Counted from the first letter of the stretch, positions 36,827 to 45,512 are shown. The stretch is DNA of 64,000 bases from an uncultured Muribaculaceae bacterium (GCA_944321705.1 CALUMG010000010.1:1-64000), one strand, 5' to 3'. Numbers and translations: made by a program. The notes: generated by a model from the sequence alone, not told the origin.

Positions 36827-37067
36827 TTATTTTGCTTGGTTAAAAAACTTATTCCAGTGTTCTGCTATTATTTCTTGGTTTTCTTTTATAATTGATTCAA
36901 CAAGTTTTAGTTCTGATGGCTTTAAACCATTGTTTTTCACTAATGTAACAGGAAATAATGAAAACTTGGCTCTTATGTCATCTTTTTACGACATGAACAT
37001 GAATGGGTTCGTGGTCGTTTGCATAAAACATGAATCGGAAACCAAATAGTATGAATATAGTAGGCAT
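36827..37067 (-). pseudogene. Frameshifted DUF4160 gene
   Basis: On the minus strand an ATG at 37067 opens MPTIFILFGFRFMFYA then NDHEPIHVHVVKR, the conserved DUF4160 start, but stops at TGA 36980-36978. Dropping one base in the A5 run at 36987-36983 restores the frame: DDIRAKFSLFPVTLVKNNG and ending AEHWNKFFNQAK, stop at 36829-36827. The gene would otherwise be 80 codons, the normal family length, and its promoter and DUF2442 neighbour are intact. This is most likely a recent single-base insertion (or a sequencing error in a homopolymer); programmed slippage at AAAAA is possible but less likely. Confidence 0.85.
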
Positions 37068-37087
37068 ATTGGTTTGTAATTGCAATA

Positions 37088-37119
37088 CAAATATAGGTAA
37101 TTATTTTATAACCTGCAAA
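37088..37119 (-). promoter_or_regulatory. Promoter of the DUF4160-DUF2442 pair
   Basis: Minus-strand TTTG (37119-37116), 20-bp spacer, TATATTTG (37095-37088): full consensus. The predicted leader is about 20 bases. Confidence 0.8.
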
Positions 37120-37172
37120 TATAATGACATAAAATGCTTTGAAGTGAAGATGAGATTACGGGAGTAGGGAAA

Positions 37173-37211
37173 GGTGGTGCATCTGTTATTCTATAAACTA
37201 AATGCACCACC
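37173..37211 (-). terminator. Hairpin after the 313-residue T9SS cargo gene
   Basis: A 10-bp perfect stem GGTGGTGCAT/ATGCACCACC with a 19-base loop, 10 bases past the stop. The following minus-strand bases are TTTCCC, a weak T-tract, so termination efficiency is uncertain. Confidence 0.6.
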
Positions 37212-37220
37212 GGTAGGTTA

Positions 37221-38162
37221 TCAGAGGATGATTTTCCGGGTTATGCGATCGGTGGCGGTGGTTGCCGTGACGATGTAGATGCCGGGGGCGAAGCCTGCCA
37301 TATCGATTTCCGTGCTGCCGTCAGCCGATTGCGCGGTGGCCACTGTCCGGCCGTTGATGTCGTGGATGATTGCCATGATTGAGCCGTCGGCTGCAACTGT
37401 CACTGTCTTGCCGACCACCGTGATTGTGATTGCCGGGGATTGCATGGTCCCCGCTACGCTTTCCCCGGCACATGTCGGGTCGCCGTCGTCAAATTCTTCC
37501 GACTTGTACACAATCCTACCGTCGGCAACGTTCCGCTCGAAATTGAATCGCACAATTGCTCCATTTGTCATCCAATCAGTAAACGGATATGCCAACTCTC
37601 CACACATACTACCGGCTGCTCCTGTTCCTTCAAGAAATGAATACGCGTCATATTCATCCTTAAAATATTTTCGCAATTTCCCATCTACTTCCACCATAAA
37701 AACATCTACAATGTTGACTGGATGTCCTGCTGGACAAAATGTGTCACCGACGTTCAAGTTGAAATCATAAATCATTCTTTCTTCATCGCCATATCCTTCA
37801 TATATAAGTTTTAGTAAAATCCAAATGCCAGTTAGATTTTCCTCTTCAGGATTGGGTATAAAATATACTCTTTTATCTTCTTCCCTCAAAAATCCATGAA
37901 GAGTAGCTGTCTCAATGTCAAGCGTGGCTGTTTGATAAGCATAGCATCTTTTATAAGTCTTACCGTTTATCACTGTATCCCCCTTTAATTGTAATCGATA
38001 ATATTCAGCACCCGGAGGGAAATGATAAGAAGCAACATACCCCCACTCCACGCCTTCCCTTACCACCGGGACATACTCGTATTCGGCTTCCTGTGCCCTG
38101 GTTGTCAATGCCATCATTAGCGTTGACAATATTACAATAATATAGTAAAATCTTGTTTTCAT
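37221..38162 (-). CDS. Secreted protein of unknown function with T9SS type A sorting domain
   Basis: A 313-residue exported protein with signal peptide ending MALTTRAQ. The body (about 30-235) is of a kind frequent in T9SS-bearing Bacteroidetes, with GDTVINGKTYKRCYAY and NLNVGDTFCPAGH, but no enzymatic motif. The last 80 residues are a type A sorting domain (IHDINGRTVATAQSADG, then FAPGIYIVTATTATD and RKIIL). It should be secreted by T9SS and held at, or released from, the surface. A 30-codon signal-peptide-like ORF lies 28 bases upstream and may share its transcript. Confidence 0.8.
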   Translation of the reverse strand: MKTRFYYIIVILSTLMMALTTRAQEAEYEYVPVVREGVEWGYVASYHFPPGAEYYRLQLKGDTVINGKTYKRCYAYQTATLDIETATLHGFLREEDKRVYFIPNPEEENLTGIWILLKLIYEGYGDEERMIYDFNLNVGDTFCPAGHPVNIVDVFMVEVDGKLRKYFKDEYDAYSFLEGTGAAGSMCGELAYPFTDWMTNGAIVRFNFERNVADGRIVYKSEEFDDGDPTCAGESVAGTMQSPAITITVVGKTVTVAADGSIMAIIHDINGRTVATAQSADGSTEIDMAGFAPGIYIVTATTATDRITRKIIL

Positions 38163-38190
38163 ATTAGATTAATCGTTGAACATAAGATTT

Positions 38191-38283
38191 TTAGTGGGCG
38201 TGGCCTTTCTCCAAAATCTTGAATTGCGCTGCTGCGATTAGCGAAATGTAGCATAAGATTGATAGAAGTAATAGTTTCTTCAT
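38191..38283 (-). CDS. Putative 30-residue peptide with a signal-sequence-like N-terminus
   Basis: Begins ATG at 38283 and reads MKKLLLLSILCYISLIAAAQ followed by FKILEKGHAH and TAA. The first 19 residues are a textbook signal peptide, leaving about 11 residues after a predicted cut at AAA-Q. It lies 28 bases ahead of the T9SS cargo gene on the same strand. It could be a real short exported peptide, a leader ORF, or the remnant of a decayed gene. Coding support is only the sequence character. Confidence 0.4.
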   Translation of the reverse strand: MKKLLLLSILCYISLIAAAQFKILEKGHAH

Positions 38284-38595
38284 AATCCTACTTGTTTTTA
38301 GGTTATTTATACTTCAAAATATAGTTAATTAAAATTAAAAATACAAAGAAATTATTGGATTTGTTTGTCTTATTTCTATAAAAATGACAGACGGAATTAT
38401 TTTTTCATTTCAGTATATTAAAATCAGTCTTGCCATGTCATGGAAAAATAGGAAATGGTGCTTTCTTGAGTATTGCAGATGAGGTGGCAAATAAAATTAT
38501 GGCTTGGGCTATTGCATATTTCGATAATTCTGCCGAATATTGCATTCATTTTTGCCGGGCGGTTCCGGAAGTTGATAAAAACGGTCGATGTTTTC
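38284..38595 (+). other. Intergenic region between divergent genes
   Basis: About 310 AT-rich bases. A near-consensus box (CTATATTTTG, minus strand near 38320) may serve the 30-codon peptide and the cargo gene. On the plus side open frame continues upstream of the glycosyltransferase start without a recognisable domain. Nothing else is seen. Confidence 0.35.
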
Positions 38596-39732
38596 ATGGA
38601 AAAGTTGAAGATTTTATTTTTTGGCGACGCAAGCAATTACCATATAACGCTTGCTGCGGCATTGAGGGAACTTGGTCATGAAACAACTGTCATATCGAGC
38701 GGAAGTGGCTGGATGGACACTCGGCGCGACATCAACTTGTCGCGAGGTGCCGGACTGACGGGTGCTGTGAAATATGTTGCCGACATAGTGAGATTGCTTC
38801 CACGATTGAGGGGGTATGACGTGGTGCATTTAATTAACCCTATTTTTATAGACCTGCGTCCCGGCAAGGTGAAGATGGTGTTTGATTGCCTGCGGCGTAA
38901 CAACAGGCATGTGTTCTTGTCGGCTATCGGAACGGACTTGTGCTATGTGAAAGCCTGCTATGACGGGAAGACATTCCGTTATTCGGACTACTTGGTAGGC
39001 GACAGGCCGTCGCCTTATATGCTTTCGAGTGAGAGCAAAGGACAATCAAACTGGTTCCTGCCTGAGATGAAGCAATATTCTAAACACTTCGTGTCGCACA
39101 TCGAGGGTGCGGTGGCCTGTCTGTATGAATACTATGCTGCTTATAGCAAAGAATTGCCGAAAGATAAATTGGCTTACGGTGGTATTCCTATCGACACCGA
39201 TGCGATAGAGCCAAAAATAATCACAGAGACTCCAGACAAGGTGAAATTTTTCATAGGCGTGCAGCGAAACAGAAATGTGCTTAAAGGGACTGACTTGTTG
39301 CTTGCTGCATTGAAAAGAACATGCGACCGTTTCCCGAAACAATGCGAAATGCGAGTAGTGGAGAATGTGCCATACGCCGAGTATGTGAAACTGATGTCGG
39401 AATCGCATGTCATCCTTGACCAGCTTTATTCATATACTCCGGCCACAAACGCGTTGCTCGGCATGGCCCGTGGCCTTGTTGCCGTGAGTGGGGCAGAGCC
39501 GGAATTTTATGATTTCATAGGCGAGCATGATTGCAGGCCCATTGTCAATGTCTCGCCGCTTGTCGATGGAGACATAGATGCCAAGCTCGCATGGATAGTG
39601 GAAAATCGCGACAAGTTGCCGACGCTCTCAAGGATGAGCCGGGAATTTGTCGTCAAGCATAATGACAGCCGCAAGGTAGCACTGCGGCATTTGGATTTTT
39701 GGAATAAAATAATAAACAGAAATGACGCTTGA
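38596..39732 (+). CDS. Glycosyltransferase (GT-B-like)
   Basis: A 378-residue cytosolic protein starting MEKLKILFFGDASNYHITLA, a Rossmann-type opening typical of GT-B glycosyltransferases. The C-terminal lobe has FFIGVQRNRNVLKGTDLLLAA and a donor-site-like stretch with SHVILDQLYSYTPATNALLG then GAEPEF. The longer upstream reading frame (from 38473) is not supported, because the ATG at 38596 sits exactly at the fold start. It overlaps the next glycosyltransferase gene by 11 bases, so the two are one unit. Sugar specificity unknown. Confidence 0.82.
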   Translation: MEKLKILFFGDASNYHITLAAALRELGHETTVISSGSGWMDTRRDINLSRGAGLTGAVKYVADIVRLLPRLRGYDVVHLINPIFIDLRPGKVKMVFDCLRRNNRHVFLSAIGTDLCYVKACYDGKTFRYSDYLVGDRPSPYMLSSESKGQSNWFLPEMKQYSKHFVSHIEGAVACLYEYYAAYSKELPKDKLAYGGIPIDTDAIEPKIITETPDKVKFFIGVQRNRNVLKGTDLLLAALKRTCDRFPKQCEMRVVENVPYAEYVKLMSESHVILDQLYSYTPATNALLGMARGLVAVSGAEPEFYDFIGEHDCRPIVNVSPLVDGDIDAKLAWIVENRDKLPTLSRMSREFVVKHNDSRKVALRHLDFWNKIINRNDA

Positions 39733-40525
39733 AATACTCATTTGCACATTTAATGACGGAATAAAGCGTGCCGCCCAAGTACCGTTTGAACCTACGCACA
39801 ATATCTCATATCTGGTTTCGTGGCAGCAGGGAGAAGGCTATGAGCCGTGTCAACTGCCCGACGAGTTGAAACGCGACGATGTGAAGGTCATTCAAGTGAA
39901 AGGACGCGGACTTTCGGTCAATCGAAACCATGCATTGGAGAATGCCACAGGAGACATTTGTCTTATTGCCGATGACGACATAACATATTTGCCAAACCAT
40001 GTGGTGCATGTGGTGGAATATTTTGAATCACGTCCGACGCTCGATGTAGCCTCATTCAAGTATGCCTCGCATGCCAATCCTAAATCTTACCCTTCGTATT
40101 CCTTTGATTTGCGGCAAAAGGTTAAAGGTTATCATCTATCTTCGATTGAAATCGCATTCAGGCGAACATCGGTGCAAGGAAAGTTGCGATTCAATGAACT
40201 GTTTGGAATCAACGCCCCCGTGCTTGGAGCCGGAGAAGAGAGCGTGTTTGCACTCGATGCCGTCAACATGGGGCTGAACTGGTTCTTTTTCCCTTATGTG
40301 ATAGCTCGCCACGAGCATCCCACGACAAGTGTGCGTGATGGCGACGCGTCGGCTTATCTGATGTCGAACGGAGCATATATATATCTTGCCTACAAGGACG
40401 GAACGGCGTTGCCGCGCTGTGTATTATTTGCGTGGCGGACAAGCCATAATCCGATAAAATTCTTCAAGGCGTTGAAAGCTGTTTTTAAGGGATATGCATA
40501 CATAAAAGAACACGCGTCGGTTTGA
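39722..40525 (+). CDS. Family 2-like glycosyltransferase
   Basis: A 267-residue GT-A-type enzyme beginning MTLEILICTFNDGIKRA, with GLSVNRNHALENATGD and the metal-binding ADDDI motif in CLIADDDITYLPNH. Later GAGEESVFALDAV carries a conserved acidic pair of the family. Translationally coupled to the preceding GT-B-like gene by an 11-base overlap; together they may extend a surface glycan. Ends before a strong terminator. Confidence 0.85.
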   Translation: MTLEILICTFNDGIKRAAQVPFEPTHNISYLVSWQQGEGYEPCQLPDELKRDDVKVIQVKGRGLSVNRNHALENATGDICLIADDDITYLPNHVVHVVEYFESRPTLDVASFKYASHANPKSYPSYSFDLRQKVKGYHLSSIEIAFRRTSVQGKLRFNELFGINAPVLGAGEESVFALDAVNMGLNWFFFPYVIARHEHPTTSVRDGDASAYLMSNGAYIYLAYKDGTALPRCVLFAWRTSHNPIKFFKALKAVFKGYAYIKEHASV

Positions 40526-40545
40526 TTCTGTTGCGTTTAGGATGA

Positions 40546-40580
40546 AAAATCGGGAGGCATTTTTGATGCCTCCCGATTTT
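40546..40580 (+). terminator. Bidirectional terminator between the glycosyltransferase pair and argB
   Basis: Perfect stem AAAATCGGGAGGCAT / ATGCCTCCCGATTTT around TTTTG, T-rich on both strands, serving the plus-strand glycosyltransferases and the minus-strand prfB-argB unit. Confidence 0.93.
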
Positions 40581-40599
40581 GTTTCTGTGTGGATGCGGA

Positions 40600-41373
40600 T
40601 TATAGATGCATGTGAGTACCCCGTGTAAAATCTTTGAGATTGTCGGCTCTTGTTATCAAGACTTTTTTGACTCCGGCATCAAGAGTGGCAAAAGCATTGT
40701 CGAGCTTAGGAATCATTCCGCCCGAAACGATACCTTTTGCTTTCAGGGAAGCATAATTTTCCTGGTCAAGTGATGTGATGACACTTGCGTCATCGTTTTC
40801 ATCAAGCAGCACGCCCTCTTTCTCAAAGCAAAAGACAAGTGTTACATCGAAATATCCGGCCAGTGATTTGGCAGTTTCGGCAGCCATCGTGTCGGCATTG
40901 GTGTTCAAGATGTTACCTTGCCCGTCATGCGTGAGGGGGGCTATGATGGGGACTATGCCTGTGTTGATGATATGAGAAAGAGTCTTGCCGTCGGCATGAC
41001 GTACATCGCCCACCCAGCCGAAATCAATGGGAGAAGGTTTCCTTTTCTCGCTCAGGATTATGTTCATGTCGGCACCAGTCAAGCCGAGGGCGTTTATCCC
41101 CGAAGCTTGCAATCCTGCAACGATGCGCTTGTTGACAAGGCCTCCGTAGACCATTGTCACCACTTCCAGCATGTTGTCGTCGGTTATGCGCCTGCCGTCA
41201 ATCATCTTGGTCTCGATTCCAAGTTTTGCGGCAAGTTGCGTGGCCGAGCGTCCGCCGCCATGCACAAGCAGTTTTTTCCCTTGAATTGAAGAAAAGTCGG
41301 CAAGCAACATGTCGAGAGATTTCTTATCTTCGACAATCTTGCCACCGACTTTCACTATCGTGAGTTTCTCCAT
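40600..41373 (-). CDS. argB: Acetylglutamate kinase (or N-succinylglutamate kinase)
   Basis: Phosphorylates an N-acylated glutamate, the second step of arginine synthesis. The 257-residue amino-acid kinase fold shows VKVGGKIVEDK, LLVHGGGRSATQLAAKLG, NTNADTMAAETAKSLAGYF and KGIVSGGMIPKLDNA. Some Bacteroides use succinylated rather than acetylated intermediates, so the acyl group here is open. Follows prfB by 18 bases on the same transcript. Confidence 0.92.
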   Translation of the reverse strand: MEKLTIVKVGGKIVEDKKSLDMLLADFSSIQGKKLLVHGGGRSATQLAAKLGIETKMIDGRRITDDNMLEVVTMVYGGLVNKRIVAGLQASGINALGLTGADMNIILSEKRKPSPIDFGWVGDVRHADGKTLSHIINTGIVPIIAPLTHDGQGNILNTNADTMAAETAKSLAGYFDVTLVFCFEKEGVLLDENDDASVITSLDQENYASLKAKGIVSGGMIPKLDNAFATLDAGVKKVLITRADNLKDFTRGTHMHL

Positions 41374-41391
41374 GCGAAAAAATAAATGATT

Positions 41392-42505
41392 TTATTCCTT
41401 TCCTGCAAATTCCATCAAGTATGCCTTGATGAATCCGTCTATTTCACCATCCATCACGGCATTCACATCCGATGTCTGGAATCCTGTGCGATGGTCTTTT
41501 ACACGGCGATCGTCAAATACATAGCTTCGTATTTGTGAGCCCCATTCGATTTTCATCTTGCTGTCTTCCACCTTTCGCTGTTCGGCACGGCGATGTTGCA
41601 ATTCTTTTTCGTAGAGGATGGATTTGAGTTGCCTCATTGCGTTCTCCTTGTTCTTTGGCTGGTCACGCGTTTCGGTGTTCTCAATTAGGATTTCTTCCTC
41701 TTCTCCGGTGTACGGGTCTTTGTACTGATAACGTAGACGTACTCCCGATTCGACCTTGTTTACGTTCTGTCCGCCGGCACCACCACTTCGGAATGTATCC
41801 CACGATATTGAAGCAGGGTTGACAACGACTTCTATCGAGTCGTCGACGAGAGGTGTGACGAATACCGACGCAAATGAGGTCATTCGTTTCCCTTGTGCAT
41901 TGTAGGGTGATACCCTTACGAGACGGTGCACGCCGTTTTCGCTTTTCAGGAATCCATATACATAATCGCCTTCTACCTTGATTGTTACCGACTTGATTCC
42001 GGCATCATCACCTTCGAGCAATTGTGATATGGTGGTCTTGTAGCCGTGTTTTTCACACCATCTCAAGTAAAGGCGCATGAGCATTTGCGCCCAATCCTGG
42101 CTTTCTGTGCCACCTGCTCCCGAATTAATCTTGACAACAGCTCCCAGTTTGTCTTCTTCAAGACGCAACATGTTTCGCAACTCGAGTTTTTCAATCTTGT
42201 CGATTGTCCGGGCATAGATGTCGTCAAGTTCACTTTCGGTTATCAACTCTTCCTTGACAAAATCAAAACCAAGGGTCAATTCTTCGACCATCTTGTCGAC
42301 TTCGTCATAATTGTCAATCCAATAATGTAAATTCTTTACTTTGCGCATTTGAGCTTCCGCGCTCTTTCTGTCGTCCCAAAAGTCGGGGACATGTGTGCGC
42401 AATTCTTCTTCTTCTACTTCGACACGCTTGTTGTCGATGTCAAAGATACCTCCTCAACGCGTCCTTGCGTTCTTGTGTCTCTTTTAGTTGTTCGAGTGTA
42501 ATCAC
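41392..42505 (-). CDS. prfB: Peptide chain release factor 2 (programmed +1 frameshift)
   Basis: RF2 reads UGA and UAA and triggers peptide release. The start is a GTG at 42505 (MITLEQLKETQERKDALRRYL), the first 21 codons run into TGA at 42442-42440, and reading resumes in the +1 frame as DIDNKRVEVEEEELRTHVP. The total is 370 residues with the catalytic GGQ in SGGAGGQNVNKVESG. A search for single open frames would miss the first 35 codons. First gene of a unit with argB. Confidence 0.96.
42439..42454 (-). promoter_or_regulatory. prfB programmed frameshift site
   Basis: Minus strand AGGAGGTATCTTTGAC: a Shine-Dalgarno-like AGGAGG, then slippery CTT followed by TGA C. This matches the classical RF2 autoregulatory signal, where low RF2 favours slippage past the UGA. 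Confidence 0.95.
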
Positions 42506-42559
42506 TGTCTTTTGGTTGTTATGGTTAATAAAAAATGGAAAAATCTCGTTTTCAAGTGG

Positions 42560-42591
42560 CAAAGTTAGTGCAATGCCGTCAGATACGCAAA
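42560..42591 (-). promoter_or_regulatory. Promoter of prfB-argB
   Basis: Minus-strand TTTG (42591-42588), 20-bp spacer, TAACTTTG (42567-42560). It lies inside the degenerate first unit of the divergent repeat block. Confidence 0.75.
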
Positions 42592-42713
42592 TCGGCTGGC
42601 ATTATCGATTCACTCGACTTGTACGACATTTTCATAATATCGGCTTCGTCTCGGCATTGTAAAAAAATAAGCAAGCTCATTTTTTTCAATACACTCGACT
42701 TGCACTATATTTG
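42568..42713 (+). repeat. Palindromic promoter repeat, one full and one degenerate unit
   Basis: The full unit (42630-42713) reads TTTCATAAT, CGTCTCGGC, ATTG-t-AAAAAAAT-AAGC-AA-GCT-cATTTTTTT-c-CAAT, then CTCGACTTGCACTATATTTG. The upstream copy (about 42568-42629) keeps GGCATTAT and CACTCGACTTGTACGACATTTT but has lost its palindrome. The last eight bases TATATTTG (42706-42713) are an exact -7 box, four bases before the M20 start codon. Related to 30884-31062, 45513-45657 and 49325-49392. Confidence 0.85.
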
Positions 42714-42717
42714 TATC

Positions 42718-43794
42718 ATGGATGAATTATATTATGATGCTTTGGACTTGCTGAAAAAGATGGTGTCGATTCCGTCTTTTAGCAGGCAGGAGAACGAGGT
42801 GGCCGACTTGATTGAAAATGAAATTACTAAATATGGATTCAAGGCTTGTCGGCATGGCAATAATGTTTGGAGCATTGCCCCCTATTTTGACGAATCGATG
42901 CCTACGTTATTGCTTAACAGCCATATCGATACTGTAAAACCTGCCGACGGTTGGGATACAAACCCTTTTGTCCCATTTGAAACTGAAGATGAACGCATAT
43001 ACGGGCTTGGCACGAACGATGCCGGTGCTTCGGTCGTGTCGCTACTGGCAGCTTTTCGTTACCTTGCCGATTGTGACAGAGATTATAATCTTGTTTTCCT
43101 CGCTTCTTGTGAAGAGGAAGTAAGCGGTAGGAATGGTATTGAATCGGTGTTGCCGTTGTTGCCTAAAGCCGATGTCGCGATAGTGGGCGAGCCTACCTGC
43201 ATGGAACCTGCTGTTGCCGAAAAAGGTCTTATGGTGCTTGATGGTATCGTGACTGGCATTGCAGGTCATGCGGCAAGGAATGAAGGAGAAAATGCCATTT
43301 ATAACGCGATGGACGTGATAACGGCTTTGCGCGAATTGACATTTGAACGTGAATCGGAGATGCTTGGACCTGTGAAAATAAGTGTTACGCAGATAGAAGC
43401 CGGGAAACAGCATAATGTGATTCCCGACAGGTGTAAAATAGTGGTTGATGTGAGGACGACCGATGCTTACAGCAATATTGAAACACTGGAATTAATAAAC
43501 AAATGCGTTGGAGAGAAATGCACGCTTGTCCCGCGTTCTACTCGGCTCGAACCTTCAGGTATTGAAGAGTCGCATCCGCTTGTGAAAAGATTGAAAATAC
43601 TTGGGAAAAAACCTTTTGGGTCGCCTACGTTGAGCGATCAGGCATTAATGCCGTTCCCGTCGGTGAAGATTGGCCCCGGAGATTCGGCACGGTCGCATAC
43701 AGCCAATGAATATATCTGTTTGCATGAGGTGCGTGAGGCGATACAGACCTATGTGACACTTCTTGACGGATGCCACATTCCTAAAAATGAATAA
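42718..43794 (+). CDS. M20 family metallodeacylase (ArgE/N-acetylornithine deacetylase-like)
   Basis: A 358-residue zinc hydrolase of the ArgE/DapE family. Metal-site motifs are visible: LLLNSHIDTVKP, GTNDAGASVVSLL, ASCEEEVSGRNGIE with the catalytic glutamate, and VGEPTCMEP; the dimerisation insert with GHAARNEGENAIYNA follows. Nearness to argB suggests it removes the acyl group from N-acyl-ornithine or N-acyl-citrulline in arginine synthesis. The start at 42718 is the only one that keeps the N-terminal helix; it lies four bases after a -7 box, so the mRNA may be leaderless. Confidence 0.85.
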   Translation: MDELYYDALDLLKKMVSIPSFSRQENEVADLIENEITKYGFKACRHGNNVWSIAPYFDESMPTLLLNSHIDTVKPADGWDTNPFVPFETEDERIYGLGTNDAGASVVSLLAAFRYLADCDRDYNLVFLASCEEEVSGRNGIESVLPLLPKADVAIVGEPTCMEPAVAEKGLMVLDGIVTGIAGHAARNEGENAIYNAMDVITALRELTFERESEMLGPVKISVTQIEAGKQHNVIPDRCKIVVDVRTTDAYSNIETLELINKCVGEKCTLVPRSTRLEPSGIEESHPLVKRLKILGKKPFGSPTLSDQALMPFPSVKIGPGDSARSHTANEYICLHEVREAIQTYVTLLDGCHIPKNE

Positions 43795-43821
43795 ACGACG
43801 TGAGTCATGGGATATAAAAAT

Positions 43822-43861
43822 AAGACTCGGCCACTGTTTCACTGCGGTCGAGTCTTGTTTT
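43822..43861 (+). terminator. Bidirectional terminator between the M20 and beta-helix genes
   Basis: Stem AAGACTCG / CGAGTCTT with inner GCC/GGT pairs, followed by GTTTTAT on the plus strand and ATTTTTAT on the minus strand. Confidence 0.88.
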
Positions 43862-43882
43862 ATCGTTTAAAATCTAATATAA

Positions 43883-45355
43883 TTACAATATGCATTTTAT
43901 TGATGATGAGCCTTCGGTTGAAGATACTACTACGATGTAAACGCCATTGGCAAGGTTGGACATGTCAATGATCCCGTCGCAGTCGTTGTAGCTTGCGACC
44001 TGCATCCCCGATATTGCATAGACGGTAACGTTGCAACCATTTTCGCCAAGGATGAGTTGCTTGCTGGCTGAGTCGAAGTAGCATTTTGCATTCTCTATTT
44101 TGCTTACGCTTCCACCATCCATTGGAGGCATAAATATAACTTCGCCGAGGGATGAATTGTCTTTCTTGTGGAAAATAACAGTTTCGATAAGTTCCTCCGT
44201 TTGTTCTTCAACATTCCATTTGTTGCCTTGTGCGTAAATGGTGTTTGTACCGTTGTTGTACAAATCATATAGCACGCCATTGTTGCCATTGTTCAGGAAA
44301 GTGTTTCCACCGGGATTGTAATCTTCGGCATTAGGATCATCGGTCTTGCCTATGTTGACATTCCCTCCACCTATTACGGTTATTCCCCACAGGTTTTCTT
44401 CGATTTGGTTGCCTGTGACGATGGCATTTTGCAAATAGTTGGAATCATAGATGCTGATTCCGCTACCACCGTTCATGGCATTTGTTTCATATTTGTTGTC
44501 GATGATTTTGTTGCCCTTTATGGTTACATTCATTGCACCAAGGGTAGTTATGCCGTAACGATGCTTGCGCATGTCGTTGTTTTCGATGACAACATTGTTG
44601 CTTCCGCTTGAGCCCAACATGTTGGCAACAGAAATGGCTCCCACCTTGTTTCGTTCGTTCCCTACGAGCGTGTTGTTCTTGATGATTATGTCACGGTCTC
44701 CGCCGATGGTAATGTTGAGTTGTGGCTTGTTGCTGTTTTCCGTATTGTTGTCATAGAAATAGCAATTGTCAATCAAGACTCCGTAATTGTAATTTGCGGC
44801 ACCGCCTATGGCAGGAATCGTGTTTTCGATAAACTCCGAGTCATAAACATTAAGTTGTCCTCCCGATAATGCCATACTCAGAGCTCCGGCAGATGTTTGT
44901 GCGCCATTATTGTATTTAAACGAGCAATTTTCCACAGTTACCTCTTTTCCTGTCCATAGCCTGAGGCCTGCGTATTCAAAATTCAGGTTTTTTACCAAAG
45001 TCTCTTCGCGGGCGTCGCTGAACAATCCTATTCCTTCAGGCTCGTCGGTGTCGGCATTGCGTGTTATCAAGACATCGGATTCGGCTTCCAAGTATGCTTC
45101 ACCTTCGATGCGCAACTGTACTTCGTTACCCATTTTTACGGTGATGCCACTGCCGATGTTGAATTTGTCGCCTTCGGCTATGGTTATGTTGTCGGCTACA
45201 ATGAAATCGTTTCCGTCTTTAGTTACACCGCTTTCGGGTATTTCACTTAATGATTGCAGGGTGTATTCTGTTCCATCGCCTGTGGTAACATATTCGGCAA
45301 ATGCGGGATAGGCCGAAGATAAAAGAATTGAAGCTAAAAGTAAATGTTTTTTCAT
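43883..45355 (-). CDS. Right-handed beta-helix surface protein with T9SS type A sorting domain
   Basis: A 490-residue secreted protein with signal peptide ending SAYPAFA. Residues about 100-390 form a parallel beta-helix of pectate-lyase type: repeated N-rich rungs such as NNVVIENNDMRKHRYGITTL, NVTIKGNKIIDNKY and NAIVTGNQIEENLWGITVIG. The C-terminal 80 residues are a type A sorting domain (NVTVYAISGMQVAS, then NLANGVYIVVVSSTEG). Many beta-helix proteins bind or cleave polysaccharides, but no catalytic residues can be assigned. A -7 box TAAATTTG lies at 45394-45387 upstream. Confidence 0.85.
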   Translation of the reverse strand: MKKHLLLASILLSSAYPAFAEYVTTGDGTEYTLQSLSEIPESGVTKDGNDFIVADNITIAEGDKFNIGSGITVKMGNEVQLRIEGEAYLEAESDVLITRNADTDEPEGIGLFSDAREETLVKNLNFEYAGLRLWTGKEVTVENCSFKYNNGAQTSAGALSMALSGGQLNVYDSEFIENTIPAIGGAANYNYGVLIDNCYFYDNNTENSNKPQLNITIGGDRDIIIKNNTLVGNERNKVGAISVANMLGSSGSNNVVIENNDMRKHRYGITTLGAMNVTIKGNKIIDNKYETNAMNGGSGISIYDSNYLQNAIVTGNQIEENLWGITVIGGGNVNIGKTDDPNAEDYNPGGNTFLNNGNNGVLYDLYNNGTNTIYAQGNKWNVEEQTEELIETVIFHKKDNSSLGEVIFMPPMDGGSVSKIENAKCYFDSASKQLILGENGCNVTVYAISGMQVASYNDCDGIIDMSNLANGVYIVVVSSTEGSSSIKCIL

Positions 45356-45512
45356 ACTTTATTCTCTTTTTTTAGATTTGACTTCGCAAATTTAAAGATT
45401 TATTTTAAATGGATGTAAAAAATATTATAGTTTTTATTTAAAACATTAAATTTAATTACATGTTGTTCGTATATTCGTTATTGATAATGTATAAATATTG
45501 ATTCGGAGGAAA

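Noticed and set aside
42535..42717. N-terminal extension of the M20 protein by 61 codons
   Set aside because: It would translate the palindromic repeat and the promoter box; the family N-terminus begins at 42718.
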